DNA of 64,000 nucleotides, taken from the NCBI RefSeq assembly GCF_900221005.1, contig NZ_OBQI01000001.1, forward strand, positions 620,001 through 684,000, read 5' to 3'. The DNA comes from Blastococcus aggregatus. Lineage in GTDB: Bacteria > Actinomycetota > Actinomycetes > Mycobacteriales > Geodermatophilaceae. The first letter of the stretch is position 1. Every line of letters begins with the position of its first letter. A program made the position numbers and the translations under genes. The notes under the pieces were generated by a model. It was given only the letters and a program-made list of their open reading frames with translations, was not told the DNA's origin and made no database searches. Positions 24,085-31,905 of this stretch are shown here, in pieces.

Positions 24085-25908
24085 CTACGGGGCGTCAGCG
24101 GCGGTCTGGGGTGCCGCGGCGCGCTGGTGCGCTTCCGCGGCGGCGAGGCGGGCGGCGAAGGAAACGCCCGACGCGCTGCTCTGCGGCGCGATGCTGAGCG
24201 ACGGCGACGACTCGGCCTGGCCGACGGCCTCCTCGGGCGCGTCGGGGGCGGCGTTGGCGGGGACGGCGTGCCGCCCCACGGCCGGTGCCTCGTGGCGGTC
24301 GTCCGCCGCGGCGCCACCCTCGGCGGCGCAGTCGGCGCCCAGCTCGTCGGCGTCGTCGGCGGGCGTGAGCTCGTCGGCCGGGGTCGGCCGAGCCGGGGTG
24401 GCGCCGTGCTCGATGCGGTGGCGGCGCGCGGCCTCGGCGAGGATGGTCTCCACCGTCTCCCGCTGCCGGGCGCGCGTGCGCATGATGGCGCCCTCGGTGG
24501 CGCCGGACATGTCGCTCGTGCGCTCAAGCGTGGCGACGTAGGCGCCGGTGGTCGGGTCGAAGATTTCCAGGTGCCTGTCGTCGCCGACCCACGTGCCGAG
24601 CGCGAAGACGGTGCCGTTGCGCACGCCGACCAGCGCCGGGCCGGAGTAGGTGAGGCCGCCGCCGGGCACGGTGATGCCGTTCCGCTGCTTGGTCGCGGTC
24701 TTGCCGGTCGGCAGGCTCAGGGCGGCGAGCTCGCGGTTGCTGGCGCGCTCGACGGTGTCGCCGGCGTCGATGCGCTCGCACCAGCTGGCGAAGGGCGTCA
24801 GCCCGCCGACAGCGGGGTTGGCCCGCTCGAAGTTGTAGGACAGCGCCCAGCGGTCCAGCCGCGCGGCCAGCTCGTCGAAGGACATGGTGGCCTCGGCGAA
24901 GCGCAGCTTGCCCGAGCGGGTGCGCGGGCCCTCGTTGGAGGCCGGCAGCCCCTGCAGCGCCTCGCGGCGGATGACCTGGTGCATTCGCTCGTGCGCGCCG
25001 TTCTCCCAGGAGGAGTAGGAGTTGGTCGGGTCGACCTCGATGCCCAGGGTCATCAGCAGGGTGCGCAGCTCCTCGGTGAGGAACAGCGCCTCCCGGTCGC
25101 AGCGCAGGGCCCGCGGCAGGCCGCCGCAGAACACCCCGTCGCGGGTCCAGCCGCGGATGGCCTCGCCGAGCAGCGCCAGCACGGTGGCCGCGGTCGGCCC
25201 GGACGCCGGGTCGCCCTCGACGTCGAAGTCGTCGCGCGGGGTGCGGTGGAACAGCCCCCACGCCAGCAGCAGGCCCCGGGAGCGCTCGCGCACCGACACC
25301 CACACCGGCACGGCGGTGGTGCCGTCGGCCAGTGTGGTGCGCACCCGGGGGAAGAACAGGTCGATGGTGAACTGGTCCATCAGCGGGTTCTCCCGGCGGT
25401 CGAGGTACACCCACTGCTGCGGCAGGACCCGCTGGCCCAGGCGCAGGCCGTTGAGCTCGTTGGCACTGAGCTCCTTGAGCACCGCGTCGCGGTAGGTGGT
25501 GCGGTGGCACGGCGGGATGAGGCCCTGCGCGATGGCCAGCATGTGCGCGTTGGTGAGGTCGCGGCCGACGTGGCACAGCAGCACCTCGTCGCTGATGTCG
25601 AGCTTCGAAGTGCGCGCGGTGCGCGGGTCGGGCAGTGGCTCGCCGCCGGCGGCGGCGTTGCGCAGCGCGGCAGCGAGCAGCCCCTCCAGCGTCCGCTTGG
25701 ACGCGCCGGTGCGGGCGCTGATGGCGGCGTAGGCCGCCGCGTCGAGCCGGCCGGCGACCTTGAGCGCGACCAGCTCGCGGGTCGTGCGGACCCGCTGCTC
25801 GTCTGACAGCCGGACGTAGCCGCGCTTGGGTGCGGCGGTGTGCCGGGCGCGGTGCAGCGGGATGACCTTCGCGCCGGAGTCCCGCCGCCGGGTCGTTGTG
25901 GTGCTCAT
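24085..25908 (-). CDS. tniA: TniA/TnsB-type DDE transposase
   Basis: A 607-residue DDE transposase of the rve/Mu family. N-terminal helix-turn-helix domains (about 33-150) are followed by the catalytic core with Asp183 (DQFTIDLFF), Asp271 (ALRCDRE) and Glu307 (ENGAHERMH), exactly D-35-E between the last two. A Mu-C-type beta-barrel follows (about 415-475, GLTYSGPALVGVRNG and LEIFDPTTGAYVATL). The Ala/Pro/Glu-rich C-terminal tail (about 510-607) probably contacts the ATPase. ATG 25908 overlaps the upstream stop as ATGA. It would bind the 19-bp repeats at both transposon ends. Confidence 0.92.
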   Translation of the reverse strand: MSTTTTRRRDSGAKVIPLHRARHTAAPKRGYVRLSDEQRVRTTRELVALKVAGRLDAAAYAAISARTGASKRTLEGLLAAALRNAAAGGEPLPDPRTARTSKLDISDEVLLCHVGRDLTNAHMLAIAQGLIPPCHRTTYRDAVLKELSANELNGLRLGQRVLPQQWVYLDRRENPLMDQFTIDLFFPRVRTTLADGTTAVPVWVSVRERSRGLLLAWGLFHRTPRDDFDVEGDPASGPTAATVLALLGEAIRGWTRDGVFCGGLPRALRCDREALFLTEELRTLLMTLGIEVDPTNSYSSWENGAHERMHQVIRREALQGLPASNEGPRTRSGKLRFAEATMSFDELAARLDRWALSYNFERANPAVGGLTPFASWCERIDAGDTVERASNRELAALSLPTGKTATKQRNGITVPGGGLTYSGPALVGVRNGTVFALGTWVGDDRHLEIFDPTTGAYVATLERTSDMSGATEGAIMRTRARQRETVETILAEAARRHRIEHGATPARPTPADELTPADDADELGADCAAEGGAAADDRHEAPAVGRHAVPANAAPDAPEEAVGQAESSPSLSIAPQSSASGVSFAARLAAAEAHQRAAAPQTAADAP

Positions 25909-26513
25909 CGGGCCGACCTCGGGCTGCTGCAGGCGGCGCACTGGCCGAGCAGGTGCCAGTCGGTGGCGGTGCGGTAGTGGCGGCTGGCCCGCGGGACGCG
26001 GAAGGCCAGCAGTCGCACCCCGGCGAAGGAGGGCAGCTGCCCGCCGAGGGCCAGGTGTGCGGCGACCGCGGCGCGGGCGAACCCGTCCACGCCGACCGAG
26101 CGGGCGGTGTTGGGCTGGGTCAGCTGGTCGATGACCACACCGGCCGGAGTCGCGTACAGCAGCCGCAGGTCCAGCGGGTGCACGCCGTCGATGGCGCCGG
26201 GCACTCCGGCGAGCAGCGCCCGCTGCACGGCGGCAACCGGGCGGGACAGGCCCAGCGACGGGATGTCGCGCAGCACGCTGACGCGGGTGCGGTCGGCGAA
26301 GGTGCGCAGATAGGTGTTCGCGTGACTGGCGGCGTACACGCCCAGGCGCCGGTCCAGCCGGCGGACGTCGCAGACCGCGGCGTGCTCGGCTGCGGCCGCG
26401 ATGAGCTCCATCGCCGTGCTCCGCGGGCCGGCGGACGGGTGGTGCTCGATGACGTCGGCGGCAGCCGCGGCGGCGACCAGCAACGCGGCGACCTGCGTCG
26501 GCGAGGGGCTCAC
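25905..26513 (-). CDS. Unrecognised protein B upstream of tniA
   Basis: A 202-residue protein from GTG 26513, overlapping the preceding gene's stop (GTGA) and the tniA start (ATGA). It is Ala-rich and helical at first (VAALLVAAAAAADVIEHH), then has VCDVRRLDRRLGVYAASHANTYLRTFADRTRVSVLRDIPSLGLS and PAGVVIDQLTQPNTARSVGVDGFARAAVAAHL. It ends with a Cys pair (LLGQCAACSSPRSAR). I recognise no family. Tight coupling to tniA argues for a role in transposition rather than cargo. Confidence 0.75.
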   Translation of the reverse strand: MSPSPTQVAALLVAAAAAADVIEHHPSAGPRSTAMELIAAAAEHAAVCDVRRLDRRLGVYAASHANTYLRTFADRTRVSVLRDIPSLGLSRPVAAVQRALLAGVPGAIDGVHPLDLRLLYATPAGVVIDQLTQPNTARSVGVDGFARAAVAAHLALGGQLPSFAGVRLLAFRVPRASRHYRTATDWHLLGQCAACSSPRSAR

Positions 26514-26893
26514 TGGGCCACCGTCCGGACCCCGGCCGGGTGCGTGCAGCACCGGGTGACGACCGGCCAGCGGGCGGGGTGCACTCGAGCGGGGCAGCTG
26601 GCGCACCGGCTCACCCTTCCCGTCGCCGCGGGCGTGCCGGTGAGGTGCGTGAGCAACGCCGCCGCGAGGACGCGCTGCTCCTCACGGGTGTCGATGCCGG
26701 CCCGGCCGGCCGCGCGGACGCACACCTCGGCGAGTTCGTCGCCGTCCTCGGCGGTGTCGAGTCCGGTGCGCAGCCGGTGCAGCACGTCGGTCGTCGCGGC
26801 AGGCAGTAGGTGGTGCGCCGCGGCGTGGGTGTGAGAGCGGAGCTGTCGGTAGAGGCTGCTGCAGCCGGTCGGCAGGAGGTTGTAGGGAGCCAT
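26510..26893 (-). CDS. Unrecognised small Cys-containing protein A, first gene of the transposition operon
   Basis: About 127 residues from ATG 26893; the frame stays open to an ATG at 26974 through Cys-rich sequence (CAPRHC, GCAPC), so the start is unsure. The visible protein begins MAPYNLLPTGCSSLYRQL, has a helical middle (LHRLRTGLDTAEDGDELAEV) and ends with CASCPARVHPARWPVVTRCCTHP, a possible zinc knuckle. Its stop overlaps the GTG of protein B. It is divergent from the XRE regulator with a 146-base gap that should hold the operon promoter. Confidence 0.62.
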   Translation of the reverse strand: MAPYNLLPTGCSSLYRQLRSHTHAAAHHLLPAATTDVLHRLRTGLDTAEDGDELAEVCVRAAGRAGIDTREEQRVLAAALLTHLTGTPAATGRVSRCASCPARVHPARWPVVTRCCTHPAGVRTVAQ

Positions 26894-27024
26894 GCGGCGG
26901 CACGGTGCGCAGCCAGCAGGCGGCGCAGTCGCGCTGCAGTGCCTCGGTGCACACATGTGCCGCAGTAGTGGCAAGTGTGCTCTCGTAACGCCTTGCGTGC
27001 AGTAGCAGTGGCCAGGTTGCGGTT

Positions 27025-27039
27025 CCTAGCGTCGCCGTT
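27025..27039 (+). promoter_or_regulatory. Leaderless promoter -10 region of the XRE gene
   Basis: TAGCGT (27027-27032) ends seven bases before the GTG start at 27040, with no ribosome site. The 13-mer CCTAGCGTCGCCG (27025-27037) recurs exactly at 31946-31958, again with seven bases between the hexamer and a start codon. Confidence 0.5.
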
Positions 27040-27474
27040 GTGCCGGATGTGCCCCCACGGAGCTACCCGGTCACCGGAGACCCGTTCGGCGCCAAGCCGC
27101 CGAAGGCGCATGGTCCGGCCGACCAGCCCTGGGGACGCAAGACCTTCGACAAGCAGACCATCCCCGACGAGCGGGTCCGCTTTGCGCTGGTCTGGCTTCA
27201 GGACCTGACCAACGCGATCGGCCGCGTGCAGGAGCTCGAGCAGATGCCGCCTGACGAACTCGCCCGGCGGGCCGGCGTGAGCTTGGCCAACTTGCAGGCG
27301 GTGCTGCGCGGCGACCACGCACCCAGCTGGGAGACCTTCACCGCCCTGCTGGCTGTCCTGGAGATGGATCTGCACATCGACGACCGGGCCGACCTCCGAC
27401 CCCGGGTGCAGGAGGAACCCGGTCGTGAACCGTGGTGGCGGGGCAAGCGCCGTCGCCGTCGTCCAGCCGGCTGA
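27040..27474 (+). CDS. XRE-family helix-turn-helix regulator
   Basis: A 144-residue DNA-binding protein. A polar N-terminus (about 45 residues) is followed by a lambda-repressor-like HTH: MPPDELARRAGVSLANLQAVLRGDHAPSWETFTALLAVL (about 69-107). The tail is strongly basic (WWRGKRRRRRP). It is divergent from the transposition operon and 63 bases upstream of an SOS box, so it could repress transposition, the cargo module, or both. Translation probably starts from a leaderless mRNA. Confidence 0.85.
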   Translation: MPDVPPRSYPVTGDPFGAKPPKAHGPADQPWGRKTFDKQTIPDERVRFALVWLQDLTNAIGRVQELEQMPPDELARRAGVSLANLQAVLRGDHAPSWETFTALLAVLEMDLHIDDRADLRPRVQEEPGREPWWRGKRRRRRPAG

Positions 27475-27829
27475 GCACTGCCGACCACGAACCTCGCTGG
27501 TGCCGGCCATCGGGCCGCCTCCCGTTCTCCCCCCTGTTCGAACGCTTGTTCGAAGCGTGCCACGTGCGTTCCAAGATCAGCAAGTCATGCCGTCAGCTGT
27601 AGCTGTTGCATGAGCGGGCCGCCGGGCACCCGGGGCCCGACGGGAGGAAGCGCTACGCCGGTGGCGAGGGTGGGTTCGCTGGTGGACACGGCACACCGTG
27701 CGCTGGGCCTTGCGGCCCAGGACGGTCTCGGTCGTCGCCTACGCTCCCGGGGAATCAGGGATCGGCTCTGTCCGCGCCAGCTCGGCGCCGGTGACGCGGG
27801 GCCGCAACGGGGACTTGTGGAGGTACTCC
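27475..27829 (+). promoter_or_regulatory. Long leader of the predicted defence module
   Basis: This 355-base stretch has no convincing gene; short frames in it have poor codon use. It holds a perfect LexA box at 27537-27554, a TACGCT box at 27741-27746 that could be a second promoter, and a strong ribosome site GGAGG six bases before ATG 27830. The distance from the LexA box to the ATG (about 276 bases) leaves room for a regulated leader. Confidence 0.45.
27537..27554. promoter_or_regulatory. LexA (SOS) box
   Basis: TTCGAACGCTTGTTCGAA is an 18-bp palindrome apart from its four-base centre and contains TCGAAC-N4-GTTCGA (27538-27553), matching the mycobacterial/actinobacterial LexA consensus exactly. 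It lies between the XRE gene and the coiled-coil/GIY-YIG module, suggesting DNA-damage induction of one of these units. Confidence 0.75.
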
Positions 27830-29077
27830 ATGGCACGCAGGCGCGGCTTCTTCGCCGAGATCTCACATCAGGCGGCAGTGGCTGAGAAGAACCGGCAGCG
27901 CGCCCAGGCCGCCGCGACCAAGGAGCAGGCTCGGCGCCAGCGCGAGGCGGAACGCCTCCAGCAGCAGCTCGAGCGGGCCCGCACCCGGCAGTTCATCATG
28001 ACGGAGAAGGAAGAGAAGCAGCTTCACATCGCCGCCCGCGAGGCCGAGGTGGAGCGCCTCAACGGCGAGCTGGCGATGCAGCTGGCCGACATCGACAACG
28101 TGCTGACCGCGACCCTCGAGGTGGACGACTACGTCGACCTCGAGGATCTCCGCAAGAAGGCCAAGCACCCCCGATTCGAGTCTCGCCACAGCTCGCCGAT
28201 CCCGGCCCCTGCACCGATCGAGACGCCACCGGAGCCGGTGTACGTCGAGCCGGACGCGCCCCGCGGCGTCGGCGCGGTGTTCGGCGGCAAGAAGAAGCAC
28301 GCCGAGGCCGTGGCCGCTGCCCAGGCTGCCTTCGCGCAGGCGCACCAGCAGTGGCAACAGGCCGCGGCCGCCGTGCCGATGCAGCAGCTGTCGCAGTTGG
28401 CCGAGCACAAGCAGGCCGAGGACGCCCGACAGGCGAACCTTGCGACCGACCGCGCCCGGTACGACGCTGAGTGCGCCGAGCGGCAGCGGGAGGTCGATGA
28501 GTCGAACGCCGAGCTCGACGAGCTGATTCGGGACCTCGACGCCGGCACTCCGGAGGCGATCGAGGAGTACCTGAGCATCGTGTTCGGGAACTCCGTCTAC
28601 CCGGCCGACTGGCCGTGGCCCCCGGAGTACACCTACGACGCAGAGACCAAGGAGCTGGAGATCCAGCTGCACTTCCCGGCTCCGGAGACCCTGCCCACGA
28701 TCCGGCAGTACAAGTACGTCCGGGCGAAGGACGAGATCACCAGCACCGAGCAGACGCAGAAGGAGCAGCGCGAGCGGTACGCCGCACTGGTGAGCAACAT
28801 GACGCTGCGGACGCTGCACGAGGTGTGGGAGTCCGATCGCCGCCAGAAGGTCGACAGCATCTCGTTGATCGGCTCGGTGAGCCACGTCGACCCGGCCACC
28901 GGGAAGGACACCGTCACGCCGCTGGTCGCAGCCGCTGTCGACCGGCTCACGTTCGAGGACATCGACCTGTCACGTGTCGCACCGGGCGAAACGCTGCGAC
29001 ACCTGGGCGCTGTCGTGTCGAAGAACGCCCACGCGATCACCCCGATCAAGCTCGCCCCCGGCGTCCGCGCCCACTGA
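27830..29077 (+). CDS. Coiled-coil protein with restriction-associated C-terminal domain
   Basis: A 415-residue cytoplasmic protein from ATG 27830 (GGAGG six bases upstream). Residues 1-90 are basic coiled coil (FAEISHQAAVAEKNRQRAQAA). A Pro-rich linker follows (IPAPAPIETPPEPVYVEP), then a second coiled coil (about 150-240). The C-terminal 165 residues (YPADWPWPPEYTYDAETKELEI, TIRQYKYVRAKDEITSTEQ, LRTLHEVWESDR, AVVSKNAHAITPI) resemble a domain I associate with Mrr-type restriction proteins, without the Mrr nuclease. The partner gene begins 21 bases later. It probably forms filaments or a scaffold; recognition is from memory and needs a profile search. Confidence 0.8.
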   Translation: MARRRGFFAEISHQAAVAEKNRQRAQAAATKEQARRQREAERLQQQLERARTRQFIMTEKEEKQLHIAAREAEVERLNGELAMQLADIDNVLTATLEVDDYVDLEDLRKKAKHPRFESRHSSPIPAPAPIETPPEPVYVEPDAPRGVGAVFGGKKKHAEAVAAAQAAFAQAHQQWQQAAAAVPMQQLSQLAEHKQAEDARQANLATDRARYDAECAERQREVDESNAELDELIRDLDAGTPEAIEEYLSIVFGNSVYPADWPWPPEYTYDAETKELEIQLHFPAPETLPTIRQYKYVRAKDEITSTEQTQKEQRERYAALVSNMTLRTLHEVWESDRRQKVDSISLIGSVSHVDPATGKDTVTPLVAAAVDRLTFEDIDLSRVAPGETLRHLGAVVSKNAHAITPIKLAPGVRAH

Positions 29078-29098
29078 CCGACCAACGAGGTCCACGAG

Positions 29099-30565
29099 AT
29101 GCACGGATTCCGGTTCAACACCCCTCCTGGCTGGCCCGCGCCGCCGCCGGGATGGACCCCACCCACCGGTTGGGTACCCGACCCCAGCTGGCCGGCCGCG
29201 CCGGCGGGATGGGCGTTCTGGGTACCGGACGAGACCCCCGCGCCCACCTCCGCAGCTGCTCCTGCGCCGGCCGCGGAGCCGATGGAGGCGCCGCCGGGTA
29301 CCGAAGCGATCGCGGAGCCGGCGCCCATTCCGATCGCACGCCACGCGGCCCCGCAAGAGCCGGAGACTGCGCCCTCCGTGGGCGCCGACGCCGCGGCACC
29401 GGTGTCGACTGAGAGCTCGCGCGTTCGCGAGCTCGAGGCGGAAGTCGAGGCGCTGCGTCGCCAGCTGGCCGAAGCGAACAGCCGCCCCAACGCGACGCGA
29501 CCGGTCGGCGACGACTTCGTCGAGCTCGACGACGCGCGGCTGTTGCAGCAGGTGGGCATCTACCACTACCACCACCCGCTGGAGAACACGGAGCTCTACC
29601 GCGAGCGCCTCGCCGAACTGCGGGAGCAGGTGAAGGAGATGGTCAAGGCCGGCAACGCGATCGAGGCCTCAGACAAGTTCTCGTACAACAACTCCCTCGC
29701 CCTCGGCCGCCGCATGACGGCCGACTTCAGCAAGCTGATGCTGCGGGCGTACAACGCCGAGGCCGACAACTGCGTGCGCTCACTGCGCGCCGGCGCTCTA
29801 CCCGCAGCGACCAAGCGCCTGGAGACGGCCGCCGGCACGATCGCTCGGCTGGGCAAGATGATGGAGATGCGGGTCTCCCCGGACTACCACGCTGTCCGGA
29901 TCACTGAACTGGAACTGACCGCGGACTACCTGTTCAAGCAGCAGGAGGAACGTGAAGCCGCCCGAGAAGAGCGCGAGCGGTTGCGCGAAGAGCGCAAGGC
30001 CGAGCAGGAGCTCGCGCAGCAGCGAGAGAAGCTCGACAAGGAGCGCGCGCACTACGCCAACACCCTTGCTGCACTGCGCGCCCAGGGCGCGGACGCCGAC
30101 CTCGCCGACGTAGAAGCTCGACTGGCCGAGCTCGACGCGGCGATCGAGCTCAACGACTTCCGGGCGGCCAACATCCGTGCCGGTTACGTGTACGTCATCA
30201 GCAATGTCGGTGCCTTCGGTGACCGGGTCGTGAAGATTGGGATGACCCGACGACTCGAGCCCATGGACCGCATCCGCGAACTGGGCGACGCGTCCGTGCC
30301 ATTCCCGTTCGACGTGCACGCCCTCTACTTCTCCGATGACGCTGTCACGCTGGAGAACGAGCTGCACAAGGCGTTCGGCGAGCGCCGCCTGAACCGCGTC
30401 AACGAGCGGCGCGAGTTCTTCTTCGCGACTCCGGAACAGGTCCGCGCGGTCCTCGCCGAGAAGGTTGGGAACCTGCTCGAGTACGCCGCCACACCCGACG
30501 CGGAGCAGTACTACCAGAGCCTGTCCAGCTGGCCGGCCGACGCCCGGACGAGCGCGAAGCCGTAG
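29099..30565 (+). CDS. DUF4041 / T5orf172 (GIY-YIG fold) protein
   Basis: A 488-residue protein. The start has Trp/Pro repeats (PPGWPAPPPGWTPPTGWVPDP, with FWVPDE), like DUF2510 sequences. A short coiled coil follows, then DUF4041 (about 145-300: LLQQVGIYHYHHPLENTELYRERL) with a long Glu/Arg coiled coil (about 280-355). The T5orf172 GIY-YIG domain starts at about 360: GYVYVISNVGAFGDRVVKIGMTRRLEPMDRIRELGD, later LENELHKAFGERRLNRVNERREFF with a candidate metal Glu. GIY-YIG enzymes cut DNA. Together with the coiled-coil gene it forms a two-gene unit. Confidence 0.85.
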   Translation: MHGFRFNTPPGWPAPPPGWTPPTGWVPDPSWPAAPAGWAFWVPDETPAPTSAAAPAPAAEPMEAPPGTEAIAEPAPIPIARHAAPQEPETAPSVGADAAAPVSTESSRVRELEAEVEALRRQLAEANSRPNATRPVGDDFVELDDARLLQQVGIYHYHHPLENTELYRERLAELREQVKEMVKAGNAIEASDKFSYNNSLALGRRMTADFSKLMLRAYNAEADNCVRSLRAGALPAATKRLETAAGTIARLGKMMEMRVSPDYHAVRITELELTADYLFKQQEEREAAREERERLREERKAEQELAQQREKLDKERAHYANTLAALRAQGADADLADVEARLAELDAAIELNDFRAANIRAGYVYVISNVGAFGDRVVKIGMTRRLEPMDRIRELGDASVPFPFDVHALYFSDDAVTLENELHKAFGERRLNRVNERREFFFATPEQVRAVLAEKVGNLLEYAATPDAEQYYQSLSSWPADARTSAKP

Positions 30566-30586
30566 CGCCGCCAGCGTCTGCGGCGG

Positions 30587-30814
30587 CTACCAGCCCCATT
30601 CGCCGCGTCGTGGAGCGCCCGGGGCGCGCTGGTCGAGCCAGAAGGCCAGGAAGCGCCGGGTGGCGGTCAGCGCACGCTGTGGGTCCCGCTGCGCGACCTG
30701 GGCGGCGGACTCACCGCCTAGCAGGTCGGTCGGCCGGTCGACGAACTCCACCGCGTCCTCTGCGGGCACTCCGCACTGCACGAGCAGCTCGATGAGGCTC
30801 CCGGCACCGGACAC
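30587..30814 (-). CDS. Small MbcA/ParS-like protein (possible orphan antitoxin)
   Basis: A 75-residue frame from GTG 30814: LIELLVQCGVPAEDAVEFVDRPTDLLGGESAAQVAQRDPQRALTATRRFLAFW. The segment RPTDLLGGESAAQVAQRD followed by a helix is like the toxin-binding domain of Xre/MbcA/ParS antitoxins, where L-GG-(S/T)P-E-L is typical. A RES-type toxin would be expected beside it, but none is present: its stop lies 22 bases from the end of the convergent GIY-YIG gene. It may be a remnant or a stand-alone gene. Confidence 0.5.
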   Translation of the reverse strand: MSGAGSLIELLVQCGVPAEDAVEFVDRPTDLLGGESAAQVAQRDPQRALTATRRFLAFWLDQRAPGAPRRGEWGW

Positions 30815-31026
30815 GTGGTCACGGTGTCACGGTTCCTCGCAGTCAGGAAGATCCACGTCGCCACGCAGCGAGTGGCCAATGCACGGCGCACGCGACGACC
30901 TACCGAGGTGGCGGCGCGGTGAGGACGCGGCCCGCCACTCAGCGCGCCGCGACCGGCCGCGGCCGCTGCCCGGCCGGCGGGGTGTCGGCGCCGGGTCGAC
31001 GCACCCGGTGGTCGAGGATCCGGAGC

Positions 31027-31905
31027 ATGCCGAGGTCCAGAACCGCACCGGTGGCCTACGCCGACGCGCTGGTCGGTGAGCTCGCCGACATCGAGGCGGC
31101 CTACCTGGCAGTGCTGCAGGCGTCGGCGATCGAGCGCTACGCCCCCGTGCCCGGCGTCTTCGGCCTGCCGCCCTGGGGGTGGGCGGACAGCGATGCCGCC
31201 CTCGAGGCGGCGCGGATGGTTCTGCTGGCACAGGTGCGCGACCTGCGGCCGCGGTTCGAGCTGCTGTTCCGGCATCCGACCCCGGAGGTGGAGCACCGCC
31301 ACACCGAGGCCTTCGAGCTGCTGGAGGGCTGGCTGGTGCGCGCCGGCGGGGACATCAACGCCCCGGGCAGCATCGACTCGGCGACCGGGCGGCTGCGCGC
31401 GGCGGTGCAGACCCTGCGGGACGCCCGTCGGCTGCTGCCCGACGACGACCTGGCGGTGCGGGTGGTCGCCGACACCAACGCCCTCATCGACTGCCCGGAC
31501 CTCACCGTGTACGCCGAGCAGCTCGGGCCGCGGTACCGGGTGCATCTGCTGCCGGTGGTGCTCGGGGAGCTTGACGACCTCAAGCGGTCGGGTCGCACAC
31601 CCGAGCTCCGAGACGCCGCGCGCACCGCCGTGCGCCGGCTCAAGGGGCTGCGCGACGCCGGCGACGTGCGCGCCGGGGTCCGGGTCGCCGGGGACATCTC
31701 TGCGGTGTTCGAGCACATCGAGCCGCGCGACGAGCAGCTGCCCAGCTGGCTGGACCTCACCGTGCCCGACGACCGCCTCGTCGCCGCCGCACTGCTGCTG
31801 CAGAGCGCCCACCCGGGCTCGACGGTGTTCGTGGCTACCGGCGACTTGAACCTGCAGACGAAGCTGGCCGCGGTACGGCTGCCGTTCGTCGAGCCGCCGG
31901 ACTGA
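31027..31905 (+). CDS. PIN-domain protein
   Basis: A 292-residue protein from ATG 31027. The first 150 residues are helical (YADALVGELADIEAAYLAVL, ALEAARMVLLAQVRDLRPRFELLF). The C-terminal half is a PIN ribonuclease domain: VVADTNALIDCPDL with the first Asp, LPVVLGELDDLKRSGRTPELRDAARTAVRRL, LTVPDDRLVAAALLL, and VFVATGDLNLQTKLAAVRLPFVEPP with the last acidic pair. The layout resembles PhoH-associated or PINc proteins more than VapC toxins, which are about 130 residues. No antitoxin is adjacent. RNA cleavage is inferred. Confidence 0.82.
   Translation: MPRSRTAPVAYADALVGELADIEAAYLAVLQASAIERYAPVPGVFGLPPWGWADSDAALEAARMVLLAQVRDLRPRFELLFRHPTPEVEHRHTEAFELLEGWLVRAGGDINAPGSIDSATGRLRAAVQTLRDARRLLPDDDLAVRVVADTNALIDCPDLTVYAEQLGPRYRVHLLPVVLGELDDLKRSGRTPELRDAARTAVRRLKGLRDAGDVRAGVRVAGDISAVFEHIEPRDEQLPSWLDLTVPDDRLVAAALLLQSAHPGSTVFVATGDLNLQTKLAAVRLPFVEPPD

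Noticed and set aside
26611-27510. 299-residue minus-strand frame across the XRE gene
   Set aside because: It overlaps both the XRE gene and protein A in other frames and shows shadow composition.
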